Origin: Cristatella mucedo
Lineage: Eukaryota > Bryozoa > Phylactolaemata > Cristatellidae
DNA length: 64,000 nt
NCBI GenBank assembly: GCA_009760855.2
Contig: WPIO01000049.1
Coordinates: 186,001 to 250,000 of the forward strand
Direction of reading: 5' to 3'
Shown here: positions 35,311-48,500 of the stretch, in pieces
Numbering within the stretch: the first letter of the stretch is position 1
Layout of the letters: each line of letters begins with the position of its first letter
Notes under the pieces: model-generated
Told to the model about the DNA's origin: nothing
Databases searched by the model: none
The model's input: only the letters and a program-made list of their open reading frames with translations
Translations under genes and position numbers: made by a program

Positions 35311-35475
35311 GGGCCGCGATAGCCCAGGTGGAAAGGTGCTCGCTCTGCACGACTGAGGTCGTGGGTTTGAATCGTACCGTAGGGGATCCTCTATTGTCAA
35401 CTGCAAGCGGTGGTCGCAGTCGTTAAGGCTCTTCGGCTGCTCTACACAAAGGAGGTTGCTTAATCAGCTAATAAT
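35311..35475 (+). repeat. SINE-B, tRNA-derived
   Basis: Head GCCGCGATAGCCCAGGTGG, B box GTGGGTTTGAATCGTAC, body ACTGCAAGCGGTGGTCGCAG and tail TTGCTTAATCAGCTAA. Confidence 0.8.
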
Positions 35476-35651
35476 TAAAATGCTTGCTCCCAGCTACGTA
35501 ACGAGAAAAGAATACACTTTTGGTGTCTGTTTTAGATGTTATAGTGCAATCGAAAATGCATGGAACCTAGAGAAACCAATACAGCGAGCGGGGTAGAGAT
35601 GACTACCGCTTGCCGTCCGGCGATTCCAATCGACTGTCTAGTAATCATAAA

Positions 35652-35834
35652 TAAAAATAATAAATCCTAGCTGATTAAACAGCCTCTTTTTGTATAGCAA
35701 CGAAAGAGCCTTTTACGGCTATCACCACCGCTTGCAGGGGTAATGAAGAATTGCTCAATGCAGGAATCGAACCCACGATCTTGGTACCAAGGTCGTGAAA
35801 GCAACCGCCTTACCTAGTGTGCCATCACGGCCCA
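35652..35834 (-). repeat. SINE-B, tRNA-derived
   Basis: A complete minus-strand copy: GCCGTGATGGCACACTAGG head, B box GTGGGTTCGATTCCTGC and end CTGTTTAATCAGCTAGGATT plus an AT-rich tail. It is in inverse orientation to the copy 180 bp upstream. Confidence 0.87.
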
Positions 35835-35973
35835 ATCCGTCCGACCTGATAGGCTAACTTCCAATCTACCGTCTCGCAGACTGAGTCTACTATATGTCGT
35901 ACAATGGTCACGAAATACTGGAGGGGCGGGCTCTCTCATACTAGGTCCTCTGTTGCTCCTTATCTAACCAACA

Positions 35974-36118
<145 letters not shown>

Positions 36119-36120
36119 AG

Positions 36121-36288
36121 AAATGGCACACAGGTAAGGCGGTTGCTTTTCACAGCCTCGGTCCCGAGGTTGTGGGTGCGAATCCTGCGGTGGGCGATCC
36201 TTTATCGTCGCTGCAAGCGGTGGCAATAGCCGTAAAAGCTCTTCTGTCGCTATACAAAGGAAGTTGTTAAATCAGTAGGTATTTATTG
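36121..36288 (+). repeat. SINE-B, tRNA-derived, next to a microsatellite
   Basis: Head ATGGCACACAGGTAAGGCGG, B box GTGGGTGCGAATCCTGC, body and tail AAGTTGTTAAATCAGTAGG. Its 5' end directly abuts a long (AC)n(AG)n tract. Confidence 0.85.
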
Positions 36289-36605
36289 TTATTTAATACA
36301 GGTCAATGACGGGCCAGTCACTCTCATCTCGACGTGTGTGCTCGTCCGTCTGTAATCATCACTCAAAGTGTTCAAAGCCGATTCATTTGATTCGCATGTG
36401 ATGAGGACATGCCGCGTTGCTGTTACGGAGCGAGCGCGGCATTCCGCTCAGTGGACAGCAATGGCAACGAAGCTTATCCGAGCTCACCCGTCTAGCAGGT
36501 GGGCAAGGCCACGATCATCCGGGTGAGCGCAATCGGGTAGAATGAGAGTACAATTAAGCTGGCGTTAAAAGATCCTGCTCATAATTTCGACAGGACAGAA
36601 TACTT

Positions 36606-36902
<297 letters not shown>

Positions 36903-37049
36903 AATCTGGCAATACAAACTGGAAATTAGTGCAATCTATTTCTAGTCATTTTTCTGTGGATTGCAGTAATTTCCTGGCCATTGCAGTTGTAATGCCGCTC
37001 AATTATGAGCTATGAGCTTGTCAGCTGAGCCACGATTGAGAGCCGTATG

Positions 37050-37209
37050 ATTTGCCGCTGAGCTGGGACGCTTGCAAGATGGCGGCGATAAGCTGAGGCT
37101 TATGAGCAGCATTATGCACGATAGTGATTATTGTGAATTATGACCTGGCTACTACACAAGGCTTGTGTCTGACCGCAGTCGCGGTCTTGGTGCAACGGTC
37201 TGCTGGTCG
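37050..37209 (+). other. CWC15: Possible non-coding first exon of CWC15
   Basis: The first coding exon of CWC15 begins at an acceptor, so a 5' exon is needed upstream. This segment contains the YY1 motif and ends at a GTGAGT donor, giving an intron of about 1.8 kb. The left limit is a guess. A different exon, such as one ending at the GTAAGT at 38207, cannot be excluded. Confidence 0.35.
37076..37086 (+). promoter_or_regulatory. YY1-type core promoter motif, probable CWC15 promoter
   Basis: The 11 bases match the YY1 consensus AANATGGCGGC exactly. In metazoan housekeeping genes this motif sits just downstream of the transcription start. It lies about 2 kb upstream of the CWC15 ATG on the same strand, and a strong donor (GTGAGT, 37210-37215) follows 124 bases later. 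That fits a non-coding first exon. The motif is seen; its link to CWC15 is inference. Confidence 0.5.
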
Positions 37210-37544
37210 GTGAGTCTAGCGCTGAGCGTGAGCTGGTCACCCGGGTGTATTGGCCGTAGAATACAGGCTATCTTTGTGCTTTTACTATCACGGCATTATT
37301 GCTAGCGCTGCATGCGGATTTTTGAGTGCTGTGTTTTATCGTTGGTGTATTGCTAGCTTCGGATCTTGGCACAATGCACGCGTTGTGCCGCTACCCGAAC
37401 TAGTGAGGGTTTTGCGGTCATAAAACAGTCGATTGCAGTGCACTGCACGAGAAAACTTCTGCCAATTCACGTGAAATTTGTGGGTACACTTTCATGGTGT
37501 ACTAAACTTAGTCTAGCCATAATGCTTTTCTGAATAAGGAGTTT

Positions 37545-37985
37545 CTTACATTCTTTCAAGCGGCCATCGTCCGACCGGTATTGAAAAAGCCTGGATTTGA
37601 TTAGGAAGTCCTAGCAAGGTAAGCAGACCTTTCTAGGACTTTTTAATCAATCATAAGGTTTGCTTCAAATTTCCCTTCTTCTTTTTGTGATACAGACTCT
37701 AGAAAAGATTCTACGAAAGATTGTCTCTAAGCAACTGGTTGCGCACATTGAAAAGAATGAATTGTCGGAAATTTTCAATCGTTGAATTCAAGCGAAGGAA
37801 TTCAAGCGACACCACTTCACTGAAACGGCTCTCCGCCGAATAACCAACGATATCCTATGCAGCAATGACGGCAGGAATTTCGCTGGCCCTGCAGGATCTG
37901 TCGGCTGTGTGTTCAGCGCTATTGGCTGGGACTGATGAGCCCCTATAGGAACCCTCATGGATATCGCGCCTGCTCACGTAACACT
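37545..37985 (+). mobile_element. LINE fragment (family C), N-terminal RT region
   Basis: Broken frames read AAIVRPVLKKPGFD, RFYERLSLSNWLR, HHFTETALR-type sequence and ALQDLSAVCSA, corresponding to the start of a CR1/L2-like RT up to motif A (family form: DLSAAFDT). Frameshifts and stops show decay. It lies in the presumed first intron of CWC15. Confidence 0.6.
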
Positions 37986-39032
37986 TTACCTCCTTATGCA
38001 AAACCAAACATTATGATCTTAAAAGACTTTTATTCATATATTTTTTGTATTTTTCACTCCTCCATTGACTTTATTCATAGATAACTTCACCATGAGCTGA
38101 AGTCGCATCTTATGCTCTATTACAGCACCACACATGTCTCTTGGATCTTTTTGGAAGTCGTGACTAACGTTCAACTGATTGCGATTGTGAGACCTTTAAC
38201 TTAAACGGTAAGTGTGGCAAATTAGCAACAGATAGAACTAATGTATTTTGGCCCCATTCGCTGTTCTGTATTTTTCAATTCTTTTCGTTGCCCGAGGTCC
38301 TAAAATTAAGAATCTTCGTTGCTGAGCGATAGTTGCTTGCCGTTAATGTCGGTAGTAGCTTAGGACTGGGGGATGGACCATGTCACGAAACAGCAACAAC
38401 GCAACAGCTTGTGCAAAGCCCGCATAATTCAGTTTCGTGTTCTCTTTTCGCGGGGACGATGTCTGAAGCTGACTTCGTTGACCGTGGAACGTTGTTCTTT
38501 CTTATATCCGCATATTTATATCATATCTTTATCCGCAGGCTATACGATGTAACTCTCTCGCTTAATGCCTCTATTTATAATATGTTAATATTCCACTCAA
38601 ATTAGTGGTGGAGCCAGGCGAAGCTGTCTGATAACCGCTGAAGCAGTACAGCTTACTTCACAGCCGCACGTATGCAAATGCCTGTGTACAGAAGACCTAA
38701 TGCGTGCTTCTCAATTACTGTGGAGGTGCTATAGTCATGCGGGTACACTTTTGATATAATTCTTAAGCTCCTAGCTGACTTACCGCATAATGGGTGCTCA
38801 TCTCAGTGACTTGTCTATCGGTAATGCAGCTTGTGTTACTCGAGCTGCTGACCATATACACTTAAATTGGTTAAGATGCTACATTTGCTAAATGCGTGAG
38901 CCTCGTGACTGCCCATGGGGCCTACGTGGTGATGGTGCATAGCCGCTTATTTTTACGTTACTGCTAATCATGTGATTGGTAAACGCAATGCCAAATATGC
39001 CAGACTTTACAATTGCATTGCATTTTTGACAG
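37986..39032. other. Presumed CWC15 first intron, no other feature
   Basis: AT-rich sequence with a GTAAGT donor-like site at 38207. No repeat or coding motif recognised. Confidence 0.45.
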
Positions 39033-39182
39033 CAAATTTGGTACCTTCGACATGACAACAGCATCTAGACCGACGTACGTGCCCGCTCACGGTGGCACTG
39101 GCAAAGGCGAGACCGACCTAAGCGCTCTGTCCAAACAGTATTCTAGTCGAGATCTACCAGGTCACACCAAGCTTAAATACAG
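39033..39182 (+). CDS. CWC15: CWC15 first coding exon with 5' UTR end
   Basis: The acceptor is a pyrimidine-rich stretch ending in AG at 39031-39032. Nineteen bases of 5' UTR precede the ATG at 39052. The exon codes for the invariant N-terminus through HTKLKYR, and the final arginine codon is split after two bases. The donor is GTGTGT at 39183. An upstream acceptor implies at least one non-coding 5' exon. Confidence 0.9.
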
Positions 39183-39542
39183 GTGTGTCTGCAAAAGACG
39201 TTTGTCGTCCTGCATTGGTTGGCTGCCATGAATTGCTAGCACGCAAATTTGATGGTGGCTCTTTTAGGCAAGATGGCCAAGGGAGTGCAGAGGAGCTCAA
39301 GGGGCGTAACTTTCGTAAAGAACTCGACGATCGTGAAAAGGCAGCTAAGGAAAAGCGCGGTTCTGGGCCAAGTGCTGTTGGCGATCGGGAGAGAGGTACT
39401 TCTAGTGCTAACTATGTTGATCTCAGTTAGATGTTTGTAGCACTTTTGACATTCTTGGTTGTGAAGGCGTCTGCTTTGCTTCATATTCATTCGGTATTTT
39501 TGAGTGAGCCTGTTTTGCTAACGACTACTTAATTTTCTAACG

Positions 39543-39586
<44 letters not shown>

Positions 39587-42482
39587 CTGGCCGTATGCAT
39601 GACATATGTGTATGTCATTTAATCAGTTTATTTCTACCTTTAACCTTAGTACCAGAATGTCAGAAAAGGGACAACGTTTTCATAGCTGAACCGGGATCTG
39701 AATTTCAATAGCACCAGGCCTGCCAGATTGAAGCGTGTGCAGACCTGGAGTCCTTTTGAGCCGTGCCTTTTGCCCTTAGTTTTGCTTAGGGTGCCCTTTC
39801 GCTGAGCATAGCAGTAGTTTCTCTGGTGCTACCTCAGCTGCTAGTGTGTACTGGTCTTGATTCACTGATATGTCCATTTAGTGAGTTTGAGTGACCGGTA
39901 GCTTGCTAAGCATGTTTTGACCTGTCAAGGTTGTCATTTTGTGCCTTTGCCTGCCGTGTTGCACCCAGCCACGGTGTGCATACAGCCTGTGATCGGCATA
40001 AGTCAAGTAAGAAATTAGCCAGCCAGGACAAGTCGCGTGCCAGAGACAATTATATTTTCCATTCAACAATTTTGTCAGAAATGAGAGTTTATGCTAATTA
40101 TAAAAGCACTACCCAATCCCAGTTCTGGGTACTTGCACAGTACATAGCTGCTCATGAAAGTTGAGTTTTTCTAAGCTGTTTTAATCACCTATACTCTTGT
40201 GTGTCATGTATTATTGGGTATCACTCATATTGCTTCATTGACCTGGCCAAAACAGTGTAGCTTTTGCGTCGAGTCAGATTTACGTTGTGTTCGTCATGTA
40301 GAATGAGAGGAGCATTATTTACTTACTTGGGCTAGTAGAGGGATTCTTTGTGGGAATTACCTGCCTTCCACTGATAGAATCTGTCTTGAGGTAATAGCTT
40401 CCACTGTCACCATTTGTCTAATACTCAGATTTCTTGTTCAGTATTGATAAAATGATACAAAACCATACCTTTCCTTTACAAAATCACTCATATTTTTGGC
40501 ATAAGCCGTTGTATGCCTACAAAGCTTGCTTTACCAATCCCTGCTTATGATTGCTCACCCTGTGTAAATTTGCATAACTTCAGGTGTTCTTCACATCTTG
40601 GTTTTGACTAGTCTGAACCACATCGAGTTCTTTCTGTGCATTGTGAAAAGTCGGCACCTTTTTATAATTACATGCCAGTCGGCATGCCAGCTGTGGCCAA
40701 TCATAAAGGCATGCCCAGCGATCGATAGTCAGTCTCGTGTCATCACTAGATTCTTAGCCATGATGCATTGCACCTGTTCAGTGCAGGCTGGCTACTAAGG
40801 TTGGTTCGACCTGTGCCTATGGCTATTGCTCGGGTTGAACTAGGTCCTAAGGTGCTAGCTAAGGTGTGCAGTTTATCCACTGGCCAGACTTATGTAAGGA
40901 GGACTGGCACACAGGGTGCCGTTTTTCTTCTTCGAGTGAATGCTGATCTTGCCGATCTCATGTTTAGTCCATTGCTTGCTGCCAAATCAATCTTCTCTCA
41001 CCTCATCAAGCTTGTTGTTTCATTCTGTTTATTGCAGTCCATTAGAAGCACTGAAGCGAAGTATGACCACGGAGCTTTGGCTGGCATAATTGTACAGTTT
41101 TTTCTTCCACGAGATTGGTATTTGTATTATATTGCAATATATTTGTGGAATATATTATTAGTGACTAATAATATATTATGCTGTCAGTAACTTTAAGTAA
41201 CACAAGTATGAAGTTACAAGTATCCTGTCTATCCCTCATATCTTCCTACTCAATTGTTGAGCTTAGCTCGATAGCCAACACTATCCTCAACCTGTTGGTG
41301 TCATTTTTTTATTAGTCTGCTTATCTGATGTCTCTTCTTTCTTGCAATCCTGCAATGGAGGAGTGTATGCTTTCTGTAAGGGTTCTATCAAATTTCTTGA
41401 TAGCTGACTAGGAATCATTTATTTTTTGCTCAATCCCTTTGAAACTGAGCTATACAATTTTAATGTTACCTTCTTTTAATGGTCCATCATCATCTTGCCT
41501 CCCGATAAATGTTTACTCTAGTATGTGCATGGCAGTTGTGATGCCTCTATTCTTTTAGCCATGTGTTAACATTTCTGTTGTACACATGTCTTTATGTGCA
41601 CCAGGTGACTTGCTTGTGCACTGTGCATTCATAGTGCAGGTTCTAGGTCATGCTAAATGCGAAATTATATCTATTGACTTATACTCCATGCACTTATGGT
41701 TATTGCTCTGATTTCGTTCAAGAAATTGTTGCAAAGGATAGCTGAAAATCAAGTGCTCTATTCGACAACAGAAAAGTAGAGAGCATTGTTGTTCAAAAGT
41801 TGTGGAAGTGTTTTAGCCTTAGATAATGACATTCATTGAGCTTGAAGGCATGGCTACAGTCAGGCTAGGTACAAAAGACTTTCTGTATCCATACGTTCTG
41901 TGAACAAGTGTCCAATAATTGGAGTTGAGCCATATATGAATCTCGTGACTGCTCTAAGCATTCACGGCATTTTCAGCTAGCTAAAATGTTAGGGTAATAT
42001 TGTTGTCAAGCCGGCACTTTCATTCTAAGCATGTTCAACACTTTTTATGTGTGACATTGCAGATGTGGGCTCGTCAGCTGCCAAGAAGTCGCGAATCGAG
42101 CCTGTCACTGCAGCTAACTTAGATGCCGACGATCCGTTGGATGAAGAGGTAAGAGTTCTTAAAATGTGTAGCATTTTTCACTTGCTAGGTATAAGCAGAA
42201 AAATTTCACCTCAAACCGGCAATAATCTCGCCTACCCGGATTTACTGGACCAATGCTCTCTCTACCTATCGGCCATCCAGACTCAGTTCTCACTATCTTA
42301 CACATGGCCTAAACTTGTTTGAGTGACATGTTCCTTACCTTAGCCAAATTCTTGAATATTGCAACATGTACCCATGAAATTCTTACAGCCACTTGTTGCT
42401 GAGCTGCAACCATTGCATGTACTGCAGTCACCGCCGAAAGACCCAGTCAATTGCTCGACCAAGGCAGATCCTAGAAGGTAGA

Positions 42483-42554
<72 letters not shown>

Positions 42555-45500
42555 CAGCTGGTTTTGACCATCCTTGTACTGGCTCAGCTATCATAGACGC
42601 ATTCAGTAGAAGGAAGTGCACGTTCGTCCGTGGTGCACTAAGCACTATTCGTTTGTTTGCATCCCAAGCCAACTGACATGACTAAAATATACCTGATTAA
42701 GCTCATGCTAAAACAGTTGTCCACCTAGTTGTACACTCATACTCTCAAGCGTGAGTCGGCTTGGGAGGTCACTGTGATACTGACCGTGTCCACGTGATTG
42801 TGGAACTGGTACCATGCCTAGTTCATGTCTAGTTAGTAACGCTCGTGTTCGTATGTGCACACTTGTTCTTACCTGCTGTAATGTATGCCGGTTGATGGTG
42901 CTCTTAAGCTTATAAAAAGCAAAAACGTGGTTGGAATTGGTCTACCATGGTGGCACATTTGTGGCTGTCATGCACTGCAAGGCCACTGCTAGCCTCTTGT
43001 AGATGTTAGTCAACTATTTTTTCCTATTTACTATATGTCCCATCCTTTGTTCATTCGTGGTTGCTGAGCTAAGGCACTTCCGTGTGAGACCAGCTCTACT
43101 CTATACATTAATGGGGATTTTTCATGGCTCATCCTTTTCTTGTGTCGATAAGCCCTAGTAGTCGAGGCCATTATGCTTGAGTATACATCTTCATATAATC
43201 TATGCCATTGGCACTGATATCTTTTAGAGATTGGCTTACTAGGTAAGGTGGTTGCTTTTCACGACCTCAGCATCGAGGTCGTGGGTTCGAATCCTTTGGT
43301 GAGCGATCCTTTATCGCCACTGCAAGCGGTCGCTATACAAAAAGAGGCTGTTAAATCAGCTAGAAAAAAAGAAAGATTGACCAGTATATGTGCAATGTGC
43401 TTCTGCTAGCAGTGTCTTCGTTGAGCAAGTAGCTAGCTTGTGGCATAACTTGGCTGAATGTTCTCTACCTCGAGTGCCTACAGAATGATTTCACCCTCTC
43501 AGTGCATCTATTGATTCAACCTAGTCAGTCAATAGAGTCATCTTTATAGAAATTGAAAAACATTGATGGTTTTTGCTCAATCAACTCTGCCGGGGTAGAA
43601 ACTTTAATTGTTAAAGTGCATACAATTTTAGACCTCCAGGCACATTAATGTATCTCCGTCTGTAACTTCACAAAAATTATATGGGTGTTACACAGGTGAA
43701 TTTTATTTAGTGCACTCACAGCCTAAGGGGCTTTCGGTACACATTCGGTAGCCAACAGACTTCATCTCACGCAACAAAGAGAAAATGAGTTTAGGTAGTG
43801 AGTAGCATGGAAGTAGCAGTTAAGGACTAGTGGAAGGGATGTGCCATAGCTGGCAGCAAGAGAATGTTTTTCCTTGCATAATAATGTGAAATGCTATCGT
43901 CCTCTTCTTCATTGTGGCTAAAAATATATAATGTTTAGATGTTACATGTTTGTTGTTTGTTTACATGTTTGCTGGTTACATGTTTCGTGAGCAAGCTGTC
44001 CTGCTGTAGAAGGTTAGCAGTGCCATTGATCCTTAGTGAGAGCTCAAAAAAGACGCACACGAGTGGCCCATTTTTAGAAGATGCTATTTTATGGTGCAAA
44101 TGCATCTAGGTGGATTGCTAGAAGCTTGATGTCTCGTATTTGAACTTGCTTCAGTGATACTCCAGCAGTTAGCTGTCACTGTAGGCAGTGGCAGAGCCTG
44201 GGGGCTTGGGGCATTTGCCCCCTCCCCCCCACAATGGGCAGCGATCTGGGCTGCCTCCTAGTTCTATACCCCAAAAGTCACCAACGACAAAATCATGTCT
44301 TAATTCCACTCGATTAGCAATCGACGAATTCGTGCGAACGCTGCAATTTTACACTAGTTTTTCATTAATTGCAGGTCTACCCCGTCCATTTGAAAATATT
44401 GTGGGTCTTGCCCCTACATAAAAATATTACTGGTATTGCCACCATATGAAAATCCTGGCTCCGAAACTGACTAGGAGTCACTATTTTCTGTTGCTATCTC
44501 TTTTTCGAAATTAGTTTTTAGTCATCTAACTCTATCAGGGGCTCTGATTTGGCCCCTGCAAAAAATGTGGAATAATTATGAATCGACTGAGCTGGTATAA
44601 CCCGCAAACATCTTTCACCGGCTTTATGTCTCTCTTATCTCTCACCGGCTTTGCATATGTGCAGTTGCCTTGGGAGCCCAGCCTGTGGCTCTGGTAGTAA
44701 AGATTAACATGTGGCAAATTCATGTACGAACAAGTACTTCCTTTGATGGACTACTCCTGCATTTTAAAAACTGTCTTCTTGATGCATCTACAATAGGGAA
44801 GAATCTTTGGTAATAGTTACGTGTGTATTTGGAACTGTTGATGTAGCTTTTGCCAACGTACTGCCTTCTATTTGTGGGATAATAGTAATATATGTGTGTG
44901 ACTTCTAAAAATGTAATTCATTTGTATAGCATCCTAAGAGAGTTTAATCTATATTCAAGCACTTCACTTATGCCATGGTGCTGAACCCACGACCTTGGCC
45001 ATCAATTACATTCACCCTGACCTCGGTCAGGGCAAGCAGCTTAACCAATGGGCCAAACCAGCGCCGCTTTCTCAAAATCGCTTTCGTAGCACTTATGGTG
45101 TGAATGAAGCATGGCAATTGCTTTGCAATAAAATCCAAAATATCAGTAGTAATAGGTGCCCAGATGACACTATGCACAGACGCAGAAAATTCTGTGAGAA
45201 ACATGGTTTATGGTAGCTTCTATTTAAATGTCAATCAAGTCAGATGTTGTGACGTCTGTCCGAAGTGAGTTCCATTCTTTGGGGGCATTAGCTCTAATGA
45301 CTGTCTCCAAAGGATTTATGGTTTGATGGAGGCACAATTAAACATGATGGTTTGTAATAGTAGCAGTAGCCTGAAAATAATCTTTTCCTAAGCTTACCCC
45401 AGCCTGATTATTAACAATACATTTGAATTGTGCCCTCAGAGAACTGAATCTCTTTCTAGGCACTTTACAGATGCTGTAAAAAAACATGCTCAAATGATTA

Positions 45501-48500
45501 ATGGTAACATTCACAACCATGTTAGATATGACAAGCTTTGGGTCAACATCTTGTCTGCTTGTTTGGGAGCCAATGCAGGTCAGCAAGAAATGGTGTAATG
45601 TGACAACTGCATGATTATATTTAAATAAGTTTTCTGTGTGGATGTCAGCACTACATCCAGTAAGGGTTGTAGAAAATTCGCTGTACTATTGGGCTTTGAG
45701 CGATCAAAGCAAAGATTCAACGGAGTGTCATCTGGATAGAAGTGAAAGCCTAGATTGTGCTTGGTGATCGCATTAGCAAGAGGTAGGGTATGAACTGTGA
45801 AAAGAAGCGTACCGAGAGAGGCAGAGCCCTGAGGTACCCCTTTCTACACTGGTTCTTTGGATGACCTTTGTCTGTTCATATCAATATTCTCTTGAGGGTC
45901 TCCCACTGATGTAGGATTCGAAGCATTGCAGGCAGTGCTAGTGATGCCCACCCATGCAAGATGAGAGGCAGAGAGACTTTACCCAAGTCTGTATTACTGA
46001 GAAGTCGTTATACACCCCAAGCAATGCTGACTCTGGAGTGGTTAGCTCTCAATCCAGACTGGAATTTACTTGCAAGGTTTGAAGTTTCAATATATGAGTT
46101 CAGCTGGTCTGCCACGACTTGTTCCGGTGTCTGATAAGAACGGTAGAAGGGAGACTGGGCAGTAGTTGCTCAAGTTCTCACGGTCTAGTGTCGCTTTCTT
46201 GAATAGTGACCTGACTACAGCTTTTTCAAAGGTGCAGGGACATGACCTGAGGTTAATGACATATTAATGATGTTAGTTATGTGCTGCAGGAGCAGATTTA
46301 TGCATTCTAGAAGTAGGACTGTGGAAATCGGGTTCTAGAGGACTAGTAGTCTTAATTAACTGGGAGATAAATTTCAGGCCAAGGTCACTCGTGGCCTACT
46401 TGAATGTAGCCGTATAGATAGTGCATGGAATTGAGGGACAGGGCTTTTATTCTGATATTCTTGAGGGACAGGAGTCCTGAGGGGATGCAGCTTGCTACCT
46501 TAGGGATGGACGCGCTGATCTTGCTGACCTTGCTGACAAAGAGGCTAGAGAAGCGATCGGTTAGGTCACCACGAGGATCGTTAGTTAAGGAGCTAACCGG
46601 ACAGTCGTAAGGGAGATGGTTGATGGAAGACATCGGCATTTTTAGATTGTGCATCTCTGATTCAACAATATTTTTTATAGAAGCTAGACTTAGCCTTAAC
46701 TAGGGTGGACTGGTACCATCTGCGGTAGTTCTCGTTTGCCTGTCGATAGACAGTCAGTCCTGGTCTTTTGTATGCTTACTCAAGCTTGTGCTTAGTATAC
46801 CTGGCTAGTTTAATGTCTGCAGTAAATACTAGGCCATCTGGGCTAGCGTACAGTGCACTTAGGCAAAGGCACAAGCTCGTTAAGCACGTCAGCAAGTGCG
46901 AGTTGTAGCATTCTACCAATGATGACAGGTCGGAAGGGGGATTAAGCAGCAAGGGCAAAGAAGATAGTTTTGCTCTGACAGCATCAATGTCAAGGTTCTT
47001 GAGGTTTCGCGATTCACAAGTTATTTTGGATGTGGTGGATAGCATGCACTGTAGACTGAATGAGATCTGCATGTGATCAGATGAGCAGTATTTGGTAATA
47101 ATAGTGGATGATGCCATGCACTTGCGGGAGAATATTTGATCGAGTGTATGACCCTGGCTGTGAGTAGGGGTCATGCTCAAGAGAACAAGAGTCATTCATT
47201 GCACGAAATTCCGCACTTATGGTGCCAGTTGTCAAAATATATGCTACAATCACCTATATATGGGGGAAAGATCGATTTCTTGCATGCATAATCAAAATTA
47301 GGGAAATTCTAGATAAAGGAGGACTTGGTACATAGGAAACGATAGCTTAGTGCCACCATTGGCAGTTTGTTGTGGGAAAGGCTCAAAACAAGATTCGAAA
47401 GAATGCTTCGACGGGACTGCAAACGCTTCGAAATTGAGTAAGAAACGTGCGGCAATGGCGTCCACGCCACCAGTTTTCATTGATCTATGGGTATGAAAGA
47501 ACGAGTAACCTCTCGAGGTGGCATCGGTTATGGTCGGGCAGCTTGTCAATTTCAGCAATGTCTTTGTCAAAGTGAACAGGTCGAGACTGCCGTCAACAAT
47601 CATAAGGGTTTATTGAACATTGAACTAGCGTTCCTAAGACAGACCTGATGGGCCACCGGGGTTATAGTTGGGCTGGTGATCACTGAGTTTGAGTGATTCA
47701 CAGCAGCCCTTGAAGGAGATCGCCCAGGGCAGTGCAAGGATATGCATTGAATACCGAACGACAAGAGGAGCCTTCGGAAGTATGAGTAAGGGTTTGGTGA
47801 AGTAACTGACTTGTTTACAAGGCTGGCTAAAGAGCCGTCGTGACTACCACACTGCTTGTAGTGAGCAGTAAAGAATCACTTGCTGCCGTAGTCCATACCA
47901 CGCCTGGCACCGTGTAGTTGGAGCACCTTGCACCTAAGCTAAGATTCTTTCCATCGTTGGCCATCCACGGAAGTATGTAATGTGTTAACAATTAGAGTTT
48001 GGCTGTGCGGTTTTTGCAGACATGCTACTCCTTGCAGTAGCCAGAATGTCCCTTCCAAGTTTTTCATGCTACCCTCTAGTGGTGTCAACTGTGTTTATAA
48101 TTACACGTAGGAAGATGAAGATGCTGGCAACAGTGAAGATGAAGACGATGCTAGCGAGCTTCTGGCAGAGCTGACACGTATTAGGAAGGAGCGTTCCCAG
48201 GAGCTAGCTCAGAAGGTCAGGCTGTGCTACGTAATGTGCTTGCTGCTTAATGTGCTTGCTTCACAAATGCTGCTGCTAAGCATTACATTGTTGTGAACTG
48301 TGCTCTGCCTACAAAATACTTCGTTCTTATAATTGCGATTACCCGAAAGATTTAACGTGAATGACATTCACTTTTTCAAAATTGAGTCTTTTTCAGTGCT
48401 GCTGCTCATTTGAGCATTCTGGTCGTTTTAGGAAGTCGAACGTAAAGTTGAAGAGGAGCGGATCCGTACCGAAAACATACTTCGAGGCAATCCACTGATA

